Source: Acidithiobacillus sp. HP-2
GTDB taxonomy: Bacteria > Pseudomonadota > Gammaproteobacteria > Acidithiobacillales > Acidithiobacillaceae
NCBI RefSeq assembly: GCF_015100155.1
Contig: NZ_JACKZA010000001.1
Coordinates: 124,001 to 188,000, forward strand
Reading direction: 5' to 3'
DNA: 64,000 nt
In this document: positions 56,096-64,000 of the stretch, piece by piece
Position numbering within the stretch: position 1 is the first letter of the stretch
Layout: each line of letters opens with the position of its first letter
The notes under the pieces: model-generated
Databases searched by the model: none
What the model was told of the DNA's origin: nothing
Seen by the model: only the letters and a program-made list of their open reading frames with translations
Made by a program: the position numbers and the translations under genes

Positions 56096-58234
56096 TTAAT
56101 TTTGGAAACTATCGAGACCCGAAGCATCAGTACTCTGTCTCTGTGCCGGCACCGCATTGCTGACGACAGATGCCGTAGACGCGGTGCTCAGTGGCGCGAT
56201 GGTAAAGGATTTGATGCGGGTGGTAGGTAGCGGAGATTGGGTCTGGGGTTGAACTGAGACTGAGCGCGCGGGAGCCGTCGCCGACTGCGTACTTGCTGTA
56301 CTTGCTGTACTGGATTTAAGTGGCTTGGTGGCAACGAGATGCGCCTGACCTGATTGAACAGACTGCGCATGAGCAACCGGCTGAGGTTGTTGATAACCCA
56401 TGGTGTATAACTTTCCAAGCATCGCATTCACCAGGGCCTGGGCACCGTCCCAGGTCAAATGGACCTGATCAGGATCAAAGTAATTATATTGATCATGGCT
56501 GATACGATCCCAGTGCAACAAATAAACATTGGGATATTGTGCCTTGGCATGGAGATACTGTGCTTTGACTTCGTTTTCCCAGACTCTGGGAACATTGGGA
56601 ATAATCAGCATGACTTTGCGATTTCCGGCTTCGCGCATTACCCGATCCAGATCCTGGGTAAAGACATCGCCATTACTGCCCAGCTCCAGAACGATATAGC
56701 GAATATCTGCATTTTGAGGTTGAGCCAACTCTGCCTGCAGGACGGCTGGAGCACGCGAAAACTGTCGACCCACTTTACCGTCCAGTATGGCATTGGGAAC
56801 CTGATGAATCACAAAACCTGACCATCCCAGAAGAATGGAATCCGTAACAACCAATACCTGTTTTTCTGGATAGGCAGGATTCTGGCGGATTTCCTGTCCG
56901 TTATAGAGATACCCCGGTTGTGGATTGGGTTGCCAGGTCATGGAGCCAGCCGCCGGGGCAGACGTTGCGCCTCTGGCACTGAGGGCATTTCCCGCCGGTT
57001 CCGCCAGGGCCGCATTACCTGATTGACGGATTGCCAGTAACTGCTTCTGCAGCTGGGCAATTTTGAGCGCCTGGTAATGCTTGTATAACAGCAGGTGGAG
57101 ATTTTTTTCGCGTTCATGAATAAATTGCTGATTAACAACCACCGTATCATACCAACCGGCAATGCCCAAGCCCAGAATCAGAGCCACAGTAAAAGCTGTT
57201 TGCAGGGAAAAATGATGCCGCGCTTTCTTGCCAAAAGCATTCTGTATACTGACTTCAACCAAGGCATAGGTAAGCACCGACAACAACAGGATAATCAACA
57301 CAGAAAGTATCACTAAAACGTAATCAGTCGCGCCATGATAAAAATAATAGAGAAAAGAAATAACTGGAACATTCCATAAATACAAGGAGTATGACATCTC
57401 TCCCAAAGCCCCGCCCAATTGCCATTTCATCTGTGCAAAGACTGTGGATCGTTCCGCAGCATAAATATAAATTGCAGCAAGCAATAATACTGGTAAAGAA
57501 TATATGACATAATTTCGATAAGGAGCCAGCAGTAACAGACCAACAATACCCAGCACAGCCATGACCACCAGCAGATCAAAAACAAGGGGAACTTTTTTGG
57601 GCTCACGACCACTCAGAACCATGAAACCCAGAATCCCGGCAATATAGGAAAAACCATGCCAAGGTAAAACATAAGCAGCATTAAGCTGATGATGTACACC
57701 CAACCAGTATGCTCCTCCGACCGTAACCATCAGCAATAGCAACATCAGCACAAAATAAAAATACTGGTTACGAATTATTTTACGCAGCAAAAAATGCAAA
57801 ACATACAACTGCACCAACAATGAAATAAACCACATTCCAATAAAGGGGTGCGGCATCGCAAAGGTCTGAAAATAAGATATATGATGAAATATCAGATAAA
57901 AGTTATAGACAAAAAGCGATGAATAAACAGCCGGTTCCCAACTGGTCAGATGAAAGTAATAACCAAACAGAGCGACCATCCAGGTTACCACCAGCATGGG
58001 AATGACAATACGAGAAAGGCGCCTTCTGAAGAAAGTGCGCATACTGTTCAGAAAGCCAGAATCCGTCGCATGATGCATGGATCTCTCTATTAAATATCCA
58101 GAAACAAAGAGAAATACATCAACACCCAGATAACCACCAGAAAACCATGCGCTGCCAAAAGTAATGGTTTCATGCACATGAAACCCAATGACGCCGACCA
58201 TGGCGAGAAACTTCAGATAATCCAGATAGAGCAT
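56096..58234 (-). CDS. Membrane acyltransferase-3 fused to SGNH-like domain
   Basis: A 712-residue protein. Residues 1 to about 340 are an acyltransferase-3 domain with about ten helices, including YLDYLKFLAMVGVIGFHVHE (catalytic His of the family), VDVFLFVSGYLI and FFRRRLSRI. A linker leads to an SGNH-type domain: VVTDSILLGWSG carries the nucleophile serine but has Thr in place of the first Gly; LELGSNGD and YFDPDQVHLTWDG (DxxH) follow. The last 100 residues are Ser/Thr/Ala/Pro-rich repeats (TASTAST). Such fusions (OatA/OafA type) O-acetylate envelope polymers. The ATG at 58234 has GGGA nearby; a TTG at 58249 is the alternative. Confidence 0.88.
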   Translation of the reverse strand: MLYLDYLKFLAMVGVIGFHVHETITFGSAWFSGGYLGVDVFLFVSGYLIERSMHHATDSGFLNSMRTFFRRRLSRIVIPMLVVTWMVALFGYYFHLTSWEPAVYSSLFVYNFYLIFHHISYFQTFAMPHPFIGMWFISLLVQLYVLHFLLRKIIRNQYFYFVLMLLLLMVTVGGAYWLGVHHQLNAAYVLPWHGFSYIAGILGFMVLSGREPKKVPLVFDLLVVMAVLGIVGLLLLAPYRNYVIYSLPVLLLAAIYIYAAERSTVFAQMKWQLGGALGEMSYSLYLWNVPVISFLYYFYHGATDYVLVILSVLIILLLSVLTYALVEVSIQNAFGKKARHHFSLQTAFTVALILGLGIAGWYDTVVVNQQFIHEREKNLHLLLYKHYQALKIAQLQKQLLAIRQSGNAALAEPAGNALSARGATSAPAAGSMTWQPNPQPGYLYNGQEIRQNPAYPEKQVLVVTDSILLGWSGFVIHQVPNAILDGKVGRQFSRAPAVLQAELAQPQNADIRYIVLELGSNGDVFTQDLDRVMREAGNRKVMLIIPNVPRVWENEVKAQYLHAKAQYPNVYLLHWDRISHDQYNYFDPDQVHLTWDGAQALVNAMLGKLYTMGYQQPQPVAHAQSVQSGQAHLVATKPLKSSTASTASTQSATAPARSVSVQPQTQSPLPTTRIKSFTIAPLSTASTASVVSNAVPAQRQSTDASGLDSFQN

Positions 58235-58260
58235 ACCGTCATCCCGCAAAATTTTATGAA

Positions 58261-59061
58261 TTAGTTTTTGTCTTCAGTTTTTTTAATATCACGAGCAATG
58301 GCATGTACCATGACCTGAATTCCCTGCCAATTGGGATGAACCAGATCCGTCCAGAAGTATTGCGGATGATTTTTGCTGAGCAGATCCCAGCGCACCAGAT
58401 GCACATTCGGGTGTGTGGCGGCGGTTTGCAGATAAAGCTGTTGTACTTCATGTTCCCAGGACCGGGGCATTTCCGGCATCACCAGAAATACCTGGCGGTG
58501 GCCAAGCATTTTGAGTAGTTGCTGCATGTCCTCAGGATACACTTCACCATTCGTACCCAATTCGATGACGACATCACCTACCCCTTGGGTCATCCCGGTT
58601 TGTTGCATGGTCTTCCAGATGGGCAGGGCGCTGGAAAACTGTCTGCCCACCCGCCCACTGATGAGCGCATTGGGAAACACATGCGCAAAATATCCTGACC
58701 AGCCGGTCAAAATACTGTCACCAATGATGATCAGACCAACCGGATAAGTTTTAGGAAAACGCAGTACCGAACGAGCATCCAATACATAGCCCGGATCGGG
58801 GGATTCGGAAAAGTCCTTATGCGCATCAATAATTGCCATCTGATCCAGATAACGTTCAGATTTCTGCGGGGCGGGTGCCTTACGCGCCACAACGGGGGCA
58901 GGCAGAGTCTCGTGGATGGACTTCACCGCATAGGAAGTGTTTTCATCCATGCAGGCCGCGAGGCCCAGACAGACCCCGATCATCAAACTGAAGCGTACCA
59001 GACGGATAGGCTTTACTCCCGTAAAACAACTGGAAAGGTTTCGAAACACCTGATGCGACAT
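58261..59061 (-). CDS. SGNH-hydrolase-like lipoprotein, paralog of the neighbouring C-terminal domain
   Basis: A 266-residue lipoprotein with signal and lipobox (LGLAAC, Cys about residue 37). The SGNH domain shows IIGDSILTGWSGYFAHVFPN (full GDS), VGRQFSSALP, ELGTNGEV and TDLVHPNWQG (DxxH). The same blocks appear in the acyltransferase fusion next door, where VGRQFS is also exact, so the two arose by duplication. The ATG at 59061 opens the signal peptide; the longer frame is unlikely. It probably works with the acyltransferase on an envelope or exported polysaccharide. The substrate is unknown. Confidence 0.85.
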   Translation of the reverse strand: MSHQVFRNLSSCFTGVKPIRLVRFSLMIGVCLGLAACMDENTSYAVKSIHETLPAPVVARKAPAPQKSERYLDQMAIIDAHKDFSESPDPGYVLDARSVLRFPKTYPVGLIIIGDSILTGWSGYFAHVFPNALISGRVGRQFSSALPIWKTMQQTGMTQGVGDVVIELGTNGEVYPEDMQQLLKMLGHRQVFLVMPEMPRSWEHEVQQLYLQTAATHPNVHLVRWDLLSKNHPQYFWTDLVHPNWQGIQVMVHAIARDIKKTEDKN

Positions 59062-59115
59062 GACTATCCTTGATGTCTTTATTTTTTTGCTGGACGACTC
59101 TAACAATAAAACGAA

Positions 59116-59373
59116 TTACATGCCACGCTCAATTTCATAAACCCAGGCCAAAACTTCGGCTACAGCCTGATACAGCTGAGGTGGTATTTGTTGATCCAGG
59201 TCCAGCTGCATGAGCAGATTAACCAGCTCCTTGGATTCATGAACAAATATACCAGCCTCTCGCGCTCTGGCAATAATTTGCTCAGCTACCAGGCCCTGCC
59301 CCTTGGCAATCAGAGTGGGTGCTGCATCTTCTGCCTGATAACGCAGAGCCACTGCACTTTTAGGTTTATCCAT
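59116..59373 (-). CDS. Free FlhB C-terminal domain protein
   Basis: An 85-residue protein matching the cytoplasmic C-terminal domain of the flagellar export switch protein FlhB: SAVALRYQAEDAAPTLIAKG near the N terminus, ARAREAGIFVHESKELVNLL and IPPQLYQAVAEVLAWVYEIE at the end. The autocleavage NPTH motif and the membrane part are absent. Such stand-alone FlhB-like proteins are found beside fliK and may influence export specificity together with it. It overlaps fliK by 8 nt. Confidence 0.88.
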   Translation of the reverse strand: MDKPKSAVALRYQAEDAAPTLIAKGQGLVAEQIIARAREAGIFVHESKELVNLLMQLDLDQQIPPQLYQAVAEVLAWVYEIERGM

Positions 59374-60472
59374 GTACGGAATCATCTACCGGACGAATCT
59401 GCTGCGTAGAAACCTGCAAGCCCAAATCCTGAAGGGATTGGGTCAGCTCGCCTCCGTGAGCTCGCAGCAAAGCCGCCTGATCTGCAGTGAGAACCAGATG
59501 CAAGGTAGATTTCACTAATTGCAGACGGGCTTCCACGTGCCCCAGCTTGGGCAGATCCAGAATCAGGGTACTATCCCAGCGCCGGGAGGGAACCTCTTCA
59601 CCCGCTTGAGAAGGCTCTTCACCATCTCCATCACGACGCCTCACCAACCAGCTCACGTTCTGGCCCGGCCAAAGAGGCCCCGTCCAGACAAACTGCTGCT
59701 GATTCAACACCTGGATTTGTTGAGCCAAAATCTGCAGGGAGGCGGTATGAGCGTTAGTAGACAAGGCTAAGGCTCCCGATTTATTCAAATCGGCAATTTG
59801 GGTGTATGTTGCCACGTTCTGCTGGGCGATTTTGCTGGCATCACTGGCCAGGAGCGATGGCGACTCCGGTGCAACTGTCTGATTGAAAGACAAGGCAGCC
59901 TTACTGGTGGCGCTGGATCCTGTGTCAGTCATGGGTCTGCCCGCATTTTGTGGTTCAGCCAACAAGTTTTGTGTGGTCCATTGACCCTGGTTCCAGGCGG
60001 CCAGATGGCTTTCGTAAAAAACACCACTCTGCTGCAAGCTGCTCTGTAAAAAATTCGCAATATTGGCCGGAGACGCATCATTCGGCGCTAACATAGCCGC
60101 AGTATGAACAATTTGCGCAGCCGGTTTCCCAGTCTGGACCAGATCGCTTAAGGATTGCGCAGTATCCGATAAAGCCACCTGATCACTACGCACAGATGCC
60201 AAATGACTCATCAGCAAAAACTTGGGATTATTGCTGCCACCCAGGTAGGTCAACTGCACTTCCTGTCCTGCTGACCAGTGGCCTGGCAATTCAAAGGCCA
60301 GTGTTTTTCCTGCTACCGCAAGCATGGTTTGCTGATTGCCCGATTGTAACAGTTTTGCACTCAGCGTATTTCCTGGCAGCAAGCTTTGAGACAACGATGT
60401 TGCCGTGGCATTAATTAGAGCTGTTTCCACAACTCTGATAGTGTATGCCGTTTCCATAGTCGTGGAATTCAT
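59366..60472 (-). CDS. fliK: FliK-like flagellar hook-length control protein
   Basis: A 368-residue protein with a low-complexity Ser/Ala/Gln-rich N-terminal part and a C-terminal Flg_hook domain (VEARLQLVKSTLHLVLTADQ and AALLRAHGGELTQSLQDLGL near residues 310-350). FliK acts as a molecular ruler for the hook and switches FlhB export specificity. It overlaps the 52-residue gene upstream (ATGA) and the FlhB-like gene downstream. In this window it is one of few flagellar structural genes; the main flagellar cluster must lie elsewhere. Confidence 0.85.
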   Translation of the reverse strand: MNSTTMETAYTIRVVETALINATATSLSQSLLPGNTLSAKLLQSGNQQTMLAVAGKTLAFELPGHWSAGQEVQLTYLGGSNNPKFLLMSHLASVRSDQVALSDTAQSLSDLVQTGKPAAQIVHTAAMLAPNDASPANIANFLQSSLQQSGVFYESHLAAWNQGQWTTQNLLAEPQNAGRPMTDTGSSATSKAALSFNQTVAPESPSLLASDASKIAQQNVATYTQIADLNKSGALALSTNAHTASLQILAQQIQVLNQQQFVWTGPLWPGQNVSWLVRRRDGDGEEPSQAGEEVPSRRWDSTLILDLPKLGHVEARLQLVKSTLHLVLTADQAALLRAHGGELTQSLQDLGLQVSTQQIRPVDDSVHG

Positions 60473-60627
60473 GAGCGCTTTTCTTCATTCAGACGCCGAA
60501 TTAACCATTCAACATCGTCTTCACGCATCTGACAGGCACTGGCAATGAATCTGGCATCTCGACCCGCTTCTGCCAACAGTTGCAGTCGCAGTAGCATTAA
60601 CACCATCAGCAGAAGTATCCAGCACAT
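60469..60627 (-). CDS. Small membrane-anchored protein between ycgR and fliK
   Basis: An ATG at 60627 with a strong GAGGAG 8 nt upstream opens a 52-residue frame that ends exactly on the fliK start (ATGA overlap). Residues 2-18 form a Leu/Met-rich transmembrane segment (WILLLMVLMLLRLQLL), followed by a charged cytoplasmic part with CQMREDDVEWLIRRLNEE. The ribosome binding site, spacing and overlap argue that it is real. I recognise no family; location suggests a role in flagellar control. Confidence 0.75.
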   Translation of the reverse strand: MCWILLLMVLMLLRLQLLAEAGRDARFIASACQMREDDVEWLIRRLNEEKRS

Positions 60628-60646
60628 GCACAAGACTCCTCAACCT

Positions 60647-61441
60647 TCAGCCTTTCCACCAGCTTTTTATTTTACCGCCCCAAGAAGAAGGTTGCTGTTT
60701 TCCTGAACTGCGCAGTCCAATACCCAGCATCCTCAATATTTCCCGATCACGGGTTTGCACATATTGGGCCACTTTTTCCTGGTCAGCGGCCGGTGGATTT
60801 TGAAACTCCACACCCAGAATGACGCCGGTAGCTCCCGCAACATGATTGTCCACAAAACGAATGACTGCAGGCATGTGCAAAGGATCACTATCGCGAATTT
60901 TAAATACCAACTGAGATAAGATTTCGCTGGGCTGAAAAGGCAGATCCTTGGGGCAGCGACTCATAACCCGGATTCCACCAGCACTGATATCCTGCATACG
61001 TCCAGAAACCATCAAGGCACCCTGACGATAAATTTCCACCTCATCGGGATCCTGTATAGTGGGAGGCACCCGAAAAAGCTGACGACGCTGTAACTGATAA
61101 ATCGCATCGGGATAATTCAGAACAATGCCAGATTCTTCTTGACGCAATATTTGGCTCTGAAAACCACTGATTACCCCATCTACCCGGGAAAGTACCGTGA
61201 CTTGCAAGCCAGCATCAATCTGCTTAGGAAAATTCAAGGGCAAATCAATGTTTAATTCACTTTCCGACTTTATGTCCAGCAACAGCGTGTTATAACTCTG
61301 GATCTGGTCATCCAGCCATAAGGTACAGAAAATATGCTCCCGCAATAAATTTTCCAGGATACCTGATGCTTTCACCGAGGCTGTAACACGAAAACGTTCG
61401 GAAAACAGATGGCGACGCATTTCATGTATTTGTTCCGTCAT
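60647..61441 (-). CDS. ycgR: YcgR-like flagellar brake protein with PilZ domain
   Basis: A 264-residue two-domain protein: an N-terminal YcgR domain (residues about 1-115) and a C-terminal PilZ domain with RRQLFRVPP (RxxxR) near residue 122 and DISAGGIRV (DxSxxG) near 152, the c-di-GMP contacts. When c-di-GMP is high YcgR binds the flagellar motor and slows swimming. The ATG at 61441 has CAGGTG nearby. It opens the small operon ycgR-orf-fliK-flhB-like. The opposite wiring to BcsA (cellulose on, flagella off) is notable. Confidence 0.92.
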   Translation of the reverse strand: MTEQIHEMRRHLFSERFRVTASVKASGILENLLREHIFCTLWLDDQIQSYNTLLLDIKSESELNIDLPLNFPKQIDAGLQVTVLSRVDGVISGFQSQILRQEESGIVLNYPDAIYQLQRRQLFRVPPTIQDPDEVEIYRQGALMVSGRMQDISAGGIRVMSRCPKDLPFQPSEILSQLVFKIRDSDPLHMPAVIRFVDNHVAGATGVILGVEFQNPPAADQEKVAQYVQTRDREILRMLGIGLRSSGKQQPSSWGGKIKSWWKG

Positions 61442-61522
61442 AAACACCTGCTCTGACCCAGAATATGCATCATCTTATCAACACCCATGATAGCTGTCGT
61501 CAATGCTGGACTATGAATGAAT

Positions 61523-61927
61523 TTATTGCCAGAGACCAGCCATATCCTGGAGGTCTATCGTTCGTACCGAACGAAGAACTGGCGGGATCAAGCAAGATTG
61601 CCAGGTAAAAAAGGCATTTTCTGGCGGTGGAGGCGAAAGAAGGTATCCCTGAATATAGCGACCACCAAGTTGTAGCCACAAATGAAGCTCATCAGGAGTA
61701 GCAATACCCTCTGCAACCAAATCACAGTCCGTCAGTTGGCTGAGCAGGTGACTGACTCCCGCCAATGCTAAAAATCGTCAGGCCAACCAGACTCGAAAAA
61801 ACCAGCAAAATTGACATGACAAAAATACGCTGTCGTTTTTGAATGCGCCGCGACATCAGAATGAGCTTTTTCAATGGTTCCGGCATGACGAAATCTTCAT
61901 CAGCCAAGTCCTGAGAAGGAGTAATCA

Positions 61928-61928
<1 letters not shown>
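61523..61928 (-). pseudogene. Remnant of a membrane EAL-domain protein
   Basis: An ATG at 61928 begins a protein with an N-terminal cytoplasmic stretch and one transmembrane helix (IFVMSILLVFSSLVGLTIF). It then runs by a frame change into the C-terminal end of an EAL domain (CDLVAEGIATPDELHLWLQL, YIQGYLLSPP) that stops at 61523. The catalytic core (EAL and the metal motifs) is missing. The gene appears to have lost its middle by deletion. The start overlaps the CheB remnant stop (TGATG), as in an old chemotaxis operon. Confidence 0.75.
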
Positions 61929-62545
<617 letters not shown>

Positions 62546-63802
62546 ATGAGCCAAAACTCCCAAAACTCGCTTCCCCCTGAAGACGATCAAGAACTGGTGG
62601 CGCGGCAGGCCATACTCGGTCGCCAGGATGAGATCATCGGCTATGAGCTTTTTGCGCGTAACGAAAGCAGCGGACCGCTGGAAGACCCCTTTCTTTGCTC
62701 GGCACGGGTTTTGATAAAAACATTCAGTGTCTACAATCTTGAAAGCCTGCTGGGCGGGAAACCTGCCTTCATCAATTTTACCAATAGTAACTTTGATGAG
62801 AAAAGCCTGGAGTTGTTTCCTGCTCGTCAGGTGATTCCTGAGTTCACCATTACCGAAGCACCCAGTCGGGAATTCCTCGGGCATCTCCTTCATCTGCAGA
62901 AATTGGGTTTTCGTCTGGCCCTGGACCGCTTCGAAGCCTCACCCTGGCACCTGGCATTACTCAAAATTGTTGACTTCATCAAGATCGACTGTTTTAGCAA
63001 CGCACCAGAACAATGGGAAGTCCGGGTCAGGCAAATTAAAAACTGCAAGCTTCCCCGACAACCGGCAATAGTTGCCACGCGCGTTGAAACCGCCCTTTTG
63101 GCGCGTCGCTGCTTCGAGGCGGGCGTCGATTACACTCAAGGCTTCTACTATATGGAGCCCGAAGTCGTCAAAGGGAAAGCCCTGACCTCCAATCAACATA
63201 CCATTTTCGACCTGCTCAATTTGCTACTCGAAGAAAACCCTGTCTGTGATATTGAAGAAGCCTTCCACCGTGATCCGGGTCTTTCCTATCAGCTTTTACG
63301 CTATTTGAATTCTGCTGGAATGACTCGTGGTCAGGAAATAGAGAGTATCCGCCAAGCTCTTATTTTACTTGGTCGACAACCCTTGCAACGCTGGCTGACT
63401 TTGCTGTTGTTTGCCAGCAAGGGTACTCAAAAATCATCTGTTCTCGTTATGGCTACAACCCGCGCCAAATTTGCAGAAATTCTCAGAGAAAAATCTCCAG
63501 TCCTGGATGATCAGCCAGCTGCCCTTCATCGTAGCTTTCTCGCTGGCATGTTGTCTCTTCTGGATGTTTATTTAAAGCAGCCATTAGCCGATCTTTTGAG
63601 TGAACTGAAAATTTCAGATGAAATGCGCAAGGCTCTCATTAACCATGAAGGCGAGGACGGCGCAATACTGACGCTTATTGAAGCGGCAGAACATGGAGAT
63701 CTGGCCATAGTTAAAAAAATTGGTCAAACCCTGGCGTTAACGCTTGCCGAAATCACGGCTGCATCACTGGAATCGATGAACTGGTCTTCCAGTTTAAAAT
63801 AA
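62546..63802 (+). CDS. EAL-HDOD (YuxH family) signalling protein, degenerate EAL
   Basis: A 418-residue protein with an N-terminal EAL-like domain and a C-terminal HDOD domain. In place of the EAL motif the sequence reads GYELFARNESS, and the Mg-binding and catalytic residues of active phosphodiesterases are absent (LALDRFEASPWHLALLKIVD), so it should not hydrolyse c-di-GMP. The HDOD domain has DIEEAFHRDPGLSYQLLRYL near 245 and SIRQALILLGRQPLQRWL near 280. The ATG at 62546 gives a well-formed N terminus; the frame continues to 62507 without support. It likely acts by protein contacts in c-di-GMP or stress signalling. Confidence 0.88.
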   Translation: MSQNSQNSLPPEDDQELVARQAILGRQDEIIGYELFARNESSGPLEDPFLCSARVLIKTFSVYNLESLLGGKPAFINFTNSNFDEKSLELFPARQVIPEFTITEAPSREFLGHLLHLQKLGFRLALDRFEASPWHLALLKIVDFIKIDCFSNAPEQWEVRVRQIKNCKLPRQPAIVATRVETALLARRCFEAGVDYTQGFYYMEPEVVKGKALTSNQHTIFDLLNLLLEENPVCDIEEAFHRDPGLSYQLLRYLNSAGMTRGQEIESIRQALILLGRQPLQRWLTLLLFASKGTQKSSVLVMATTRAKFAEILREKSPVLDDQPAALHRSFLAGMLSLLDVYLKQPLADLLSELKISDEMRKALINHEGEDGAILTLIEAAEHGDLAIVKKIGQTLALTLAEITAASLESMNWSSSLK

Positions 63803-63844
63803 TTACATTATATAGAATTGATCAATAGAAGGATGCTTACAATC

Positions 63845-64000
63845 ATGCTCATTGAAGCTTTTTTACCTCAGCTAGATAAAGGCAATTGTCCTTCTCCATC
63901 GCAAAGTACATTAGCGCTCATGCAGTTGTTGCAAAAGGAAGATGCAAGCCTGGACGAAGCTGCGCGCCTCATTCGTCTTGATCCGATTTTGGTAGCGAAA
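63845..64000 (+). CDS. HDOD-domain protein, partial (N-terminal end only)
   Basis: The last 52 codons of the window, open to the edge, start with LIEAFLPQLDKG, then STLALMQLLQKEDASLDEAA and RLIRLDPILVAK, which resembles the start of an HDOD domain (helices before the DP-x-L motif). An ATG at 63833 is in the same frame, but AAGGA favours 63845. It follows the EAL-HDOD gene by 42 bp and may be a tandem partner. Confidence 0.65.
   Translation, partial: MLIEAFLPQLDKGNCPSPSQSTLALMQLLQKEDASLDEAARLIRLDPILVAK

Overview
The window looks like a chromosomal segment of an acidophilic sulfur-oxidising gammaproteobacterium of the Acidithiobacillus type. This is inferred from the thiL-pgpA-cinA-recA-recX-alaS order, the hydrogenase-4-like operon, moderate GC content and the general protein character. 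No rRNA or tRNA gene is visible, so species cannot be fixed. Flagellar and c-di-GMP genes suggest a lineage that is, or recently was, motile.

Layout. (1) 1-9020, minus strand: a small membrane protein, an Slp-type lipoprotein, a secreted protein, then a bufferin/HvfA-like RiPP cluster (precursor, DUF692/MNIO enzyme, DUF2063 partner) that runs by gene overlaps into recC and recB. (2) 9112-12921: a divergent LysR regulator and pirin, a TMEM175-type channel and cyclopropane fatty acid synthase. (3) 13072-21540, minus strand: nine tightly packed genes encoding a hydrogenase-4/complex-I-like membrane complex (hyfC-E-F-G, an I subunit fused to a ferredoxin, hyfB), then crcB, DUF190 and a HEAT-repeat protein. 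The large subunit lacks all four Ni-binding cysteines, so it should not be a hydrogenase; it fits the energy-converting hydrogenase-related (Ehr) class. (4) 21702-23443: an IS110-family element with inverted ends and strongly structured non-coding ends, sitting between thiC and the hyf promoter. (5) 23448-25537: thiC with a TPP riboswitch and promoter. (6) 25538-32671: an AT-rich leader and a compact cellulose operon bcsA-bcsB-bcsS-bcsZ without bcsC. (7) 32763-41982: ABC-F protein, phosphohexomutase, a SWIM/SNF2 helicase, a small unknown protein and a soluble lytic transglycosylase. (8) 42058-43393: a broken ECF sigma factor gene beside a secreted low-complexity protein. (9) 43390-50075: alaS, recX, recA, cinA, pgpA, thiL (minus). 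(10) 50248-56052: gluQ-rs, sfsA, map, glnD, hflD (plus). (11) 56096-61441, minus: an acyltransferase-3/SGNH fusion, a paralogous SGNH lipoprotein, a free FlhB C-terminal domain, FliK, a 52-residue membrane peptide and the flagellar brake YcgR. (12) 61523-64000: decaying EAL and CheB genes, then an EAL-HDOD protein and the start of an HDOD protein.

Themes. Several genes are wired to c-di-GMP: BcsA and YcgR carry PilZ motifs, and EAL-type proteins cluster at the right end. Together with the FliK/FlhB-like genes and the CheB remnant this suggests a surface-attachment versus motility switch that is partly eroding. The most interesting points are the hydrogenase-like complex without a NiFe site, the unusual RiPP precursor with repeated E/D-G-x-C motifs and a hairpin over the next start codon, the structured RNA inside the IS110 element, and a small overlooked gene between ycgR and fliK.
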